Under the pieces are notes generated by a model. That model did no database searches. It saw only the letters and a program-made list of their open reading frames with translations, and was not told where the DNA came from. Positions 1-8,194 of a stretch of 64,000 nucleotides of DNA are shown here, piece after piece; the first letter of the stretch is position 1; each line of letters opens with the position of its first letter. Both the position numbers and the translations under genes were made by a program. The stretch is from Glandiceps talaboti (taxonomy: Eukaryota > Hemichordata > Enteropneusta > Spengelidae): the NCBI RefSeq assembly GCF_964340395.1, contig NC_135563.1, positions 11,069,651 to 11,133,650 on the forward strand. Direction: 5' to 3'.

Positions 1-62
1 CGCAGGTACTTTAAATAAATTTTGCATATATGTTGAATAATGCCATTATTTCTCTCAGCAAT

Positions 63-134
63 GACTCCGTGGCGCAACGGCAGCGCGTCTGACTCCAGAT
101 CAGAAGGTTGCGTGTTCGAATCACGTCGGGGTCA
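63..134 (+). tRNA. tRNA-Trp (anticodon CCA)
   Basis: A 72-base cloverleaf folds cleanly. The acceptor stem pairs 63-69 with 127-133 (one G-T pair), with A134 as discriminator base. The anticodon stem pairs 88-92 with 100-104 and closes a seven-base loop carrying CCA at 95-97. The T arm contains GTTCGAATC. The sequence is very close to known animal tRNA-Trp. It decodes UGG in cytosolic translation. The 3' CCA is not encoded, as is normal in eukaryotes. No intron is present. A T4 run at 145-148 would terminate Pol III. Confidence 0.97.
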
Positions 135-144
135 GTGGCACTTA

Positions 145-148
145 TTTT
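145..148 (+). terminator. Pol III terminator of tRNA-Trp
   Basis: TTTT lies 11 bases after the tRNA 3' end, the usual place and form for RNA polymerase III termination. It supports the tRNA being a working gene and not a SINE-derived fragment. Confidence 0.75.
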
Positions 149-1000
149 ACCGAAATGTTATACTTTTACTAGTATATTGCCCACCAACTACAACACATCC
201 GGCCCCAATTCAAGGTGACACCGTGACACGCCGCAGTACATTGTCGATTCTATTGTGCGTGTTTGTGGTTTTTTTTTTTAGTTTTCTCTTGAAGTTACTT
301 TTTAAAATTTACTTTACAAATGAAATAAATTACAGTATATAAAATTGTACATTTTAAATCGTACACAGTTGTTTATATCAGTACAATAACTGACAGTCAC
401 TGTCCCGGTTTTTCGGACAGTCGTTGACTCGTCCACAATCCATCAAAGATTCCTCCGGATTTTAAACCTATTGATAACGGACCAGGAAAACTGGATGAAT
501 GTTACTATTTTTCAACGCCCCCTCCCCCATGGTAACATTGTCATACCCGAAAACTGAGACAGCGAGTGCAATGACCCCGCGGGTAATGACCATGCCTGAT
601 ATATTTGAAACTATATTTTAAGTACCATACATTGGCTTCGCGATTTTATTTAGTGTAGAGAGTCTTGCAAAGAGTTTGCCAAATAAAGGCTGATAGTACA
701 GGTATGAGGTACACATATGGGTTTCAAGTGCATCACACATACACACCACGGTCTTGAGCTTGCCATAATGTCAATATTATGATTCTATATTCAGCATACC
801 TATTATTTTATTGTTTCTGTTCCACTCCATATTCCATGTGTATGTAGTAATATCTTATTGTACTAATAAATGTGTCTTTCCTTGTACATTTGTTTGGTAA
901 ACAAAACGAAACAAAACAAAACAAAACAAAACAAAACATAACGAACGAACGACATGCTCAAAGCTGCTGTATTTTTTTGTCTCCTTGCTAAAGAGCGCCC
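149..1000. other. Gene-free stretch upstream of securin
   Basis: No ORF or splice pattern that I can support. It holds an AAAAC-type simple repeat at about 901-945 and AATAAA-like hexamers near 682 and 863, which could be chance or belong to an unseen gene to the left. Confidence 0.5.
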
Positions 1001-1025
1001 TCCATTACTGATAAACGTGAGTCTA

Positions 1026-1095
1026 TCACGTGAGAAAACAAAGATTGTGATTGGCTAGACGCTTCGAACAGCGCTTTTCTTCAAAATAGCGGAAG
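1026..1095 (+). promoter_or_regulatory. Probable securin promoter: E-box, inverted CCAAT box, CHR-like and ETS motifs
   Basis: Seen: a palindromic TCACGTGA at 1026-1033, GATTGGCT (NF-Y CCAAT box on the other strand) at 1049-1056, TTCGAA at 1063-1068, and CGGAAG at 1090-1095. These lie just before the likely untranslated first exon. Known: animal cell-cycle genes expressed in G2/M, including securin in mammals, commonly use NF-Y CCAAT boxes together with a CHR element (TTTGAA or variants such as TTCGAA) bound by DREAM/MuvB. Inference: this is the core of a cell-cycle promoter. No TATA box is obvious. Confidence 0.45.
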
Positions 1096-1180
1096 TTGTG
1101 CGGAGTGTTGGCGTCCACGAAACTGTTTTTATTAATTTAAGCTAAACATTTGCCTTTATCAGCCCGAATAGTTCAAAAAG
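1096..1180 (+). other. Probable untranslated exon 1 of securin
   Basis: A donor (AAAAAG|GTATGG) at 1180/1181 follows the promoter motifs. The next supported acceptor is at 2384/2385. The start is a guess because the transcription start site cannot be read from sequence. There is no coding potential. Confidence 0.35.
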
Positions 1181-1557
1181 GTATGGATGGTATTACTATA
1201 TACATGTTTGTATGCTAACCACTCGTTAAGCACAGGAATGGTGTGTAAAACGAATACGATAAGTGAACTGTATGTTGAGGAAAGCTGAAAGACCCCCTGA
1301 AATTTGAAATGAAACGCTACTCAAGTCTCAATATCATGTTGTGAATCGTGCTACCTAGTTTATCACATGTATCAGTCTACACCCATAGACAGGGGAAATG
1401 CTTGGGTAAAATTGTTCATTAATCTAGCTCCCTTCAGTCTATCTTTCTATTTGGATGGCATTTAACATGGAGATAACTATCGTTTAGTGTTATGGAACAA
1501 ATTGACCAAGATTGAATCACGAGTGGCTGGAGCAACACAATGACACAGAAGCTTGGG

Positions 1558-1660
1558 TAGTCCGAGGAGGCTCTGACTTGAGTAAGGAGTCAGATAATTT
1601 GATCGGTATGACTCCGTTCTCATCTGACTCCGTACTAAGAGTCAGAGCCTCCTCGGGCTA
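1558..1660. mobile_element. Foldback MITE (long inverted repeat) in securin intron 1
   Basis: The left arm, about 1558-1595, is an almost perfect reverse complement of the right arm, about 1623-1660, with only about 27 bases between them. Both arms begin TAGYCCGAGGAGGCTCTGACT when read inward. The flanks AGCTTGGG (1550-1557) and AGCTTAGG (1662-1669) look like an imperfect 8-bp target duplication. No coding capacity. It is a non-autonomous palindromic element. Confidence 0.75.
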
Positions 1661-1699
1661 GAGCTTAGGTACATCGTCATCATGGGAGTATAACATGGC

Positions 1700-1833
1700 C
1701 TTGCTTGCAGACAGGGTAAGTCGGGACTCGATTCTAACGTTGTTCAATCATGATGTATTACTGATACATGGTCCCATTCATACGGAAAATGGACAGTTAG
1801 AATCGAGTCCTGGCTTACTCGTCTGCAAGTAAG
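1700..1833. mobile_element. Second foldback element in securin intron 1
   Basis: Arms at 1700-1738 and 1796-1833 are inverted copies with a few mismatches. Both contain CTTGCAGAC, TAAG and GGACTCGATTCTAAC in order. The spacer is about 57 bases. The sequence is unrelated to the neighbouring foldback, so the two are separate families or insertions. Confidence 0.75.
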
Positions 1834-2384
1834 ACTGGCAGTGGTAAAAGACAACATGGGTTTTGCATACACGGTGACGGGGCAAAGATTACTACTATAC
1901 TAGGTTACAACGTCATAGATGTCTTCTCCAACGGCTATGGTTGCATTAGATGATGATTTCAAACATCCATTGCCTACTATTAGCCAAGCCTTTATGGCTG
2001 TAAGGGTGGTGAATGTTCATTCACTTTTGATATTTGATTTGCACCAGCTTCTACGAATATTTCTATAGTACAATTAAATGATGTAATTCAGAATGAGTCT
2101 CACACATAACTTTACTTTTGTGGAGCGTCTATGAGTAAACCAGAGAATAACCAGCAATGTCAACTATACTGCAATACTGTTGCTTGTCACTGTAGCCTAC
2201 AGACTGACTTGTTTTGGTGTTATTATCGCAAGAATATCAAGAATACACCAACATAGATATTTGGACGTGTTCAACCATTTGCTTTCATTAAATAAAAGCA
2301 CAATATTATAGCCACAGGCATATTCAATAAATTAATCTCCATAATAAAACTTATAAAGTGTTTTCTCTCTCTCTTTTTATGTAG

Positions 2385-2479
2385 ACCCTGCTGATTGAGC
2401 TAACTTGGATAATCTACATAAACTGCTTTTGAGTCATATCCCTTTTCAACTGTAACGCAACCATCTGACTGGTGTAACC
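2385..2479 (+). other. 5' UTR part of securin exon 2
   Basis: The acceptor at 2383-2384 is preceded by a long pyrimidine tract (TTTTCTCTCTCTCTTTTTAT). An in-frame TAA at 2453-2455 lies upstream of the ATG, so no earlier in-frame start exists in this exon. Confidence 0.7.
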
Positions 2480-2576
2480 ATGGCGTCATCTTTAGTACAG
2501 TCGTTCATTGACAAGGAGAATCCTGTACATATTACAAGTGGTAAGAACAGAATGGGATCCACATCAGGAAGACAAA
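2480..2576 (+). CDS. PTTG1: Securin coding exon 1 (KEN box)
   Basis: 32 codons plus one base, ending AAA|GTAAGT. It carries the KEN degron. An alternative donor at 2540/2541 (AGTG|GTAAGA) is possible but would remove residues that align with other securins. Confidence 0.82.
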
Positions 2577-5500
2577 GTAAGTCAAAGAGTGTTGTTCTTT
2601 TTGACAAAGTTCGGTGTGAAAGATTTTTTCAAACCTTGCCAAACAATGCTGAGACTATTGTAGTCTTGCTGCTAGACCCCTCAGGCTGGTCTGCTCACTC
2701 TGAAGGTGACTGAAGCTAGTGGGGGTGATAGTTTGTCCCTCATATCGTATCAGAAGAAAACCCAAGGTCCAGCAGCTAGACTAAGGCTATTGTTTCAAGA
2801 AGTATTTAGCTCCCAACTTTGTTTGTGTCCCAGAATGCCTTGCCCCATTGTATAGCAAATCCCTTCTGAGCTGGATTTGCCAGTTTTTGTAAATCTATTT
2901 TAGATAGGTCAGACTCAGGGGTCAATGAAAATGACTTTTCTTGGTCTCCTACGCTTTATGAAGTACAGCCTAAGATAAAATCACTCTTCACTCTTGTCTC
3001 TGTTCCCCTTTTCAACTTTCTATCAATTAGCCACCAGGGTTCAATAGTTATTTTTTGTGCCCTGATTCTGTCAAAATGTTTCGATAGTATTTGAAGCATG
3101 AGGAGACCAGTTCCTCTGTCAGTGTCCAATTTAAGAATGTTTGAAGCCAGATCAATAACTTATTCTTCCCAACAAAGATGGATAACCATAAAATGTGATG
3201 AGGTGGTGGGTGTATTCATTCAATTTTTTTTGAAGCTAGTAGTACCCTAATATATATTACCGTATCAGTTGTAGGGAAAACGTTTGGCACAAATAATGCA
3301 CCACCCATGGCAACTCCTCGGAAAGCCTTCGGTAATATCAACGATCAGGGAGCAAGAACGGCATTGGGAAATGTTACAAACACAGCCAAGAAAATAGCAC
3401 CTACACACCTGAAGAAACCTGTATTACAAAGCAAAACACCAGGTCCATCCAAATTATCATTGAAATTACCATCAATGGACACTCCTTCATTATTGGTAGG
3501 TAGTGTCAATGGTTACAAGAATGTGTACAAATGAAAATAATTACTTGAATATCAGAAGAGTAGAAAAGGAGAATAAGTTCCTAATCCTGTTTTACTTAAT
3601 TAGTAGTTTTTTTTGTATACAAACAAATACCGCCTGGTAGAGAGTTAAATGGCAGAGCTTGGTCACTTTTTGCTGCATGGCCATATTTTTAAAATTTCCA
3701 GCTCAGGAACCAAACTTTTAATTATTTTGTATTTAGTATTCATAAATCAGAAATCCTAAATATGTTGAGTTATTCTGCCCTCACTGGCCTACTCTGTGAG
3801 AGGGGGTAGGTTGATGGGTGAGGGCGCCCCAACATAGTATAACTTGCAGATTAATGTGAGATGTGGTCATTCACAAACTAATATTCAGATAATGATTTGC
3901 TACTTCTATAGAATCAGTCTGTTTGAGAAAATGTACTTAGTTCATATCATATGGTATAACTTTTGTTGACAGGAAGGTAGATGTACAGAAGGAATTGATA
4001 TCACCAGTATTTAAAGTACCAGCTTTGTATGTAGAATGTATGTCCGATTTTATTATGAAACAAGTGTATGTACTGTATTATGTAAAATGAAGAAATGTTA
4101 CAATTGTCAGAGTTATGTACATATGGTCTTTGTAGGGTCCAGATGTGAGAAGGAAAACCACATCAAGTGTTTTTGCACAGAAATTCGTGAAAAGACAGTC
4201 ACTTGAAGATTTCCCAGACATAGAGTACATGCCAGACTACATAGAGGAAGGCAAGCAACATCTTTTTATTTCTACAATCATTCTTATAATGATTAAATCT
4301 GTTGTTGTTGTTGTTGTGATGTGTTTATTTTGGAGGTGACATTGAAGTGGCATTACCTCCAGTCACATGTATTTCTTATCAACTACTTGTATCTGACCAC
4401 TTTGACCTGGATGTGAGCACTGGAGTCAGGACACACCCCCTACACAAAGACTTATGTTGTGTCTCGAGTGCCAGGCACAGCCCCCTCCCCCCCCCCCCCC
4501 CCCAAGAAAGCTTATGTTATGAGTGATGGACATACTCCCTAAGGGCCTATCTGAAGGCTTGTGTTGTAAGTGGTGGACACACCTCCTACACCAATGCTTT
4601 AGTGCTAGGCAGTGTCTTCTGAATCGGAGCAATATTGAAGGCTTCCACAATTGGAATGCATACACAAATAGTACACTAAATTATTACATACAGGCATTTG
4701 AGGGTGTCATTCTTTATTTCTAAAAAAACCCCAGAGAAATCCTTAAAAGGATTCATGTTATAACTATCTGAATTTGTTTATTACATGGTCAACATTTTAG
4801 TTTCAGGTCAAGGTGACTGTTCCTGATTTATTTGTGTAATAGCTTGTATTCTTATCTTACTGCAGATGACAGTGTGTTTGATGTTTGGGGAGAAGATGGT
4901 AGACCCAGTGCCTCATCGATATGGAGTAGTAATAAATGTAGACTAATTCCTGATATGGACAATATTTTTGATGAGAAGAAAAAGAAAAGAGATTATTGTT
5001 CTGACTTGTCAACCCTAACAATAGAACCAGTCCCTGAATGTACTCCAGGTTAGTGTGCACAATAGGCCTTTCCAAAATTTACCATGGTGGCAGTCAACTT
5101 CCTGTTTGTCTGTGTGTACCTTGGGGGTATACATGGTATAGGTTACTCAGTTAATCTTAAAGCACTGCTGCTTTCTTTGATGTCCAAACAATACGAAAAA
5201 CATTCTTGATTTACACTTCTACAGAATACCAAGGGACAAAGCTCTTAAGAAACAGTACAATGAGGTGATGATACCCCCAATTTGCGCAAGGATGCTGTAT
5301 TCTCAACTTCCTGTTTGCAATCTGAAATGGCCTATTTGGACAGACCCAACAACTGTCACAGTTGATTTTGTTAGTGTAACTCTAGGTGGACAGTACTGCT
5401 CCTACAACAAACAGGTGATTGAACTTGCTAGACAAGTACAACAATCTCTTCATCTCTTGGGGAGATCTTGGTTTAGGTTTGGCGTATGATAACCTTGGTA

Positions 5501-6005
5501 CTTCTGTGACAGTTACAATAGCATTGGTTTTCAACTCTGTCGGTGGTGATACCGCACAAATTACCTTTTTAATTAGTGTTGGCTTCCAACAATTTATTGT
5601 ATTTTGTGACATCTTTTCTTCACATGACTATTTCCCTTTAGTAACTTTCACGAAAATCTGTTGACTTTGTTTTTCTGACTTTGTTTACAAAAGTTATGCA
5701 AATTACATCGACCACACAACAGCAAAGATTGTAATCTGTCATTGTTTTGATCAGTGAATGTAAAATCAGATTGCTCAAAAGCAAAATGTAATTTTCATTT
5801 TATAGTATTCCAGATATTAAATTTGTTGCATTGGAATAATATTTGTTGACATATATCATGGATGTTGAAATGTTGTCTTCTCAATTTCTCTCTTCTAGCT
5901 GAATTTGAAGATCTGTTTGTAAATATTGATGAGATAGCCAAAGGAATGGACTTCACTGATTTACCACCTGTAGAGCTACCAGACCTAAGTCTTCTCCTGA
6001 TCTAA
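2480..6005 (+). CDS. PTTG1: Securin (PTTG1-like separase inhibitor), five coding exons
   Basis: Coding exons are 2480-2576, 3275-3495, 4136-4250, 4866-5048 and 5899-6005; phases agree and give 240 residues (human securin has 202). Securin binds and blocks separase until APC/C-driven destruction at anaphase frees it to cleave cohesin. Seen: a KEN box at residues 12-14 (DKEN, as near the human N terminus), a D box RTALGNVTN at 60-68, and a D-box-like RKAFGNIN at 48-55 that aligns with human RKALGTVN but has F for L. KTF and APP just before it also match human. The stretch DFPDIEYMPD corresponds to the conserved YPEIE separase-contact region. The C terminus is acidic and ends PPVELPDLSLLLI, like human VELPP. 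ATG 2480 has a good context (ACCATGG) and an upstream in-frame stop. The symbol is by homology; securins diverge quickly, but the motif order is convincing. Confidence 0.87.
2661..2783. mobile_element. TAGTCT-ended MITE, copy 1 (securin intron 2)
   Basis: Terminal inverted repeats: TAGTCTTGCTGCTAGACC at the left, and the reverse complement of TAGTCTAGCTGCTGGACC at the right. An inverted, diverged second copy lies at 7015-7155. The shared inner sequence includes CTGCTCACTSTGAAGG. Non-coding. Confidence 0.7.
3275..3495 (+). CDS. PTTG1: Securin coding exon 2 (D box)
   Basis: The acceptor TTGTAG at 3269-3274 and donor TTG|GTAGGT at 3495/3496 keep phase (in 1, out 0). It encodes the D box and the K/P-rich segment. 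The ATG at 3307 looks like a start but is internal: the eleven codons before it, with KTF and APP, align with human securin. Confidence 0.83.
4136..4250 (+). CDS. PTTG1: Securin coding exon 3, ends at a GC donor
   Basis: Acceptor TTTGTAG ends at 4135. The exon encodes the DFPDIE separase-contact region. The donor reads GAGGAAG|GCAAGC, which fits the consensus of the rare GC-AG intron class. No usable GT lies nearby, and phase 1 joins correctly to the exon at 4866. Confidence 0.8.
4866..5048 (+). CDS. PTTG1: Securin coding exon 4 (acidic region)
   Basis: Acceptor CTTACTGCAG ends at 4865; donor CCAG|GTTAGT at 5048/5049. It encodes an acidic stretch rich in D, S and E with one lysine cluster (KKKKR). 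It has no recognised domain, as expected for this intrinsically disordered family. Confidence 0.8.
5899..6005 (+). CDS. PTTG1: Securin last coding exon
   Basis: The acceptor TCTCTCTTCTAG ends at 5898. It encodes an acidic helix-like tail ending VELPDLSLLLI, then TAA at 6003-6005. The phase-1 join to exon 4 is exact. Confidence 0.82.
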
Positions 6006-6030
6006 CTTATCACAACCAGTTATATTTATT

Positions 6031-6057
6031 GGGGGGGGGGGGGGGGGGGGGGGGGGG
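6031..6057 (+). repeat. Poly-G tract (27 G) in the securin 3' UTR
   Basis: An uninterrupted G homopolymer starts 25 bases after the stop codon. Long G runs can form G-quadruplexes in RNA. The length may be affected by assembly or sequencing slippage. Confidence 0.9.
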
Positions 6058-6926
6058 CTTACACCTACAAGGAAGGGGCTGCAAAGTGATGTGCTGTAAG
6101 TGAACCTAGAAGATTTTCAGACTGAGATCGAACTGATCATAGTATATCAAATTCTTGGGCATTTTCCCACATCTTTCACCGAAGATGTTCGATAGTTTTC
6201 ATCACAGCTTATACATTGCCAATGTCACATCTTTATGAAAAGTAAAAAGTTAAAATTTGCTGCCCACTGCCAACGAAGAGAGAACAAGACTTGGTGTTCA
6301 CCAACTAACTTGGAAAAACTGGAAAGACAACTCATAGAACCATCAATGTTTGGTTGTCATGTCAACAGATTAGTCCAAGGATTCTTGATCCTGTTTGGGT
6401 AGAACATTTCATACATCCACTATATGTATGTATTTACATCTAGCCAGGCTGTGTAGGTAGTATTTCTGACCTGGTAAATGAGAGAGAGTCAAGCTAAAGG
6501 CAAACTAAATGAGGAAGAGTTCTGTAGTAACTCCTGTGATTTGATTTGTTATTTCAATGTTCTCATGATCTTCATCATTTTCAAAATAGTTCTGAGTGCA
6601 TATCACTGCCGTTCATGTTTTTTTGAGTACATTCGTTTTGTTGTTTTTGATCAAAAGTCGTCCTTATTGTAATAATGAGCATGTATATGTACAATCTGAA
6701 TGTTTGTATGGGGTTCTTTGTCTGTCACCTGTAATACTTGTTCTGACAACTGCAACCGTTTAATATTGAAATATTTGTATACCTGGTATTCATGTCACAA
6801 TGTATATTTATATTTGTATTATTACAACTAGTTGTCTATTTTTGACTCTGTTCGTTATATACATCTTTCACTTTAGTTATGTAACTGCCATTTGCCCTTA
6901 AGTTTAAATGTTTTATTAAAAGTCTA

Positions 6927-6932
6927 AATAAA
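6927..6932 (+). promoter_or_regulatory. Polyadenylation signal AATAAA of securin
   Basis: The canonical hexamer sits about 920 bases after the stop, in an AT-rich end region followed by the T/G-rich TTGCGTTGATGCTGG. Confidence 0.6.
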
Positions 6933-7014
6933 GTATCTGATATTATAAATGTATAACTTGCGTTGATGCTGGTATTTGTCATGAATGTTCTATACTTCCA
7001 ATGATCTCAAAACT

Positions 7015-7155
7015 TAGTCTAGCTGCTAGACCCCAGGCTTTCTTCTGGAAGTGCATTCGAGGGCGATTTTGTGATTTTTGTGATTTTGCTATCTAGCTAC
7101 CTTTGGTCGCCTTCACAGTGAGCAGAATAACCCAAGGGGTGTAGCAGCAAGACTA
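7015..7155. mobile_element. TAGTCT-ended MITE, copy 2 (inverted)
   Basis: Begins TAGTCTAGCTGCTAGACCCC and ends with the reverse complement TAGTCTTGCTGC. It is the inverted, diverged partner of the element at 2661-2783. Target duplications are not clear. Confidence 0.68.
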
Positions 7156-7272
7156 CAATACTCCTACTTCCAAGTATCTCAATCTTTAAGATTTGTCATA
7201 AATAATATCTCCAGGTATCTTGAGTCTTCAAGAAAGTTCATAGAGCATGAACAAACTCGACAAGAAAATGTG

Positions 7273-7512
7273 TTAGGACGACTCCAACAGCAATTTATCA
7301 TTGTTGTTTTTTTGTAGACTTTGGGGCTGAGGGACTGTAGGAATTAGCCCAGAGATTTGGTTATCTGTTTTGAAAATGTGGTTTTCCAGGATAAGCTGTA
7401 GTAAGCCAATATGTTGAGTTAGGGAGTCAAGTTTTTGGGTTAAGAAGGAATGGGATATCTTGTGTATGAGTAATGTCTGAAAAGCTTGGTCATGGTGGAT
7501 AAAATTTCTCAT
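7273..7512 (-). other. Unidentified 79-codon ORF
   Basis: Open from ATG 7512 to TAG. The product is rich in L, H and N with no motif I recognise, and there is no supported splice partner. It could be chance or a decayed transposon ORF. Confidence 0.15.
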
Positions 7513-7809
7513 AGTGGAGCCCCGACATAGATCGGTGTGGTGGAGCCCTCAGCAGTGAGTCTTTCTTGGTAACCGAAACTACAAACACACCTGTTTCTCT
7601 GTGCATACATACATGTACTCAACTACTTCTCTTATACCAAGGTAATGTTAATTTGTATTATGTGCATGCATATTTTGTACACTGACACACCTGGGTTACA
7701 GTTGCAGGCTGTCATTTGTATTACATGCCAATGTTAGTGTATTACTAGAGTAGACTATTTACATAACTTTGCTGTGAGAGATTTATCATGTGGTCAACAT
7801 TGTAGTTTG

Positions 7810-7990
7810 TCATTAAAGGCCTGGAATTCAATCCCAAATTCTCACATCAGTGTTATCTTGTCAATAGAGCCATAAGGATTACATAGGATCATTCTTTTTG
7901 TGTCGAACCAATTTTTGATAGAGGTCTGTTTTTCATGACTAAAATTCCAATCCTAATTCGAAAAGTTCCTTTACCTTTATTGATACATCA
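7810..7990 (+). repeat. Dispersed repeat family 'TTAAAGGCC', copy 1
   Basis: Contains TTAAAGGCC, TTCAATCCCA, TTCTCAC, ATAAGGATTA and AGGATCATTC in order. The same order occurs inverted at about 16430-16548 and again in + orientation at about 25770-25925. The copies are diverged and boundaries are approximate. Confidence 0.55.
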
Positions 7991-8194
7991 TTACTTTGTC
8001 ACCAAAATAACTTCATTTGAAGTGAAATTTGGACTAAATTTGTGGAAGGACAGAGTGAGTTTGTTGGAGCACAGAACTAACAAGATATGAAGAAGGAAAG
8101 ACTAGGAAGATACCACACGTTGGTGGCGCTGTTTACTTTGGAGTATCATGGGGTCATGTCATGGGGTGAGGAAGACACACAGACAACATAGTTA

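Larger units (their letters stand above)
6006..6955 (+). other. Securin 3' UTR
   Basis: Runs from the stop to shortly after the AATAAA polyadenylation signal at 6927-6932. It contains a run of 27 G at 6031-6057. No further coding signal. The end is estimated from the usual 10-30 base spacing. Confidence 0.6.
6956..8190. other. Intergenic stretch between convergent securin and KDM3
   Basis: Holds two dispersed repeats (7015-7155 and 7810-7990) and an unassigned 79-codon ORF on the - strand (7273-7512) with no domain I recognise. Otherwise nothing. Confidence 0.5.

Noticed and set aside
3307-3534. ATG 3307 as an independent 75-codon gene
   Set aside because: Internal to a securin exon. Upstream in-frame codons align with human securin, and the end of the frame reads through a splice donor into the intron.
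5225-5264. Possible extra securin exon (acceptor CTTCTACAG, donor GAG|GTGATG)
   Set aside because: 40 bases would shift the reading frame between exons 4 and 5, which join correctly without it.
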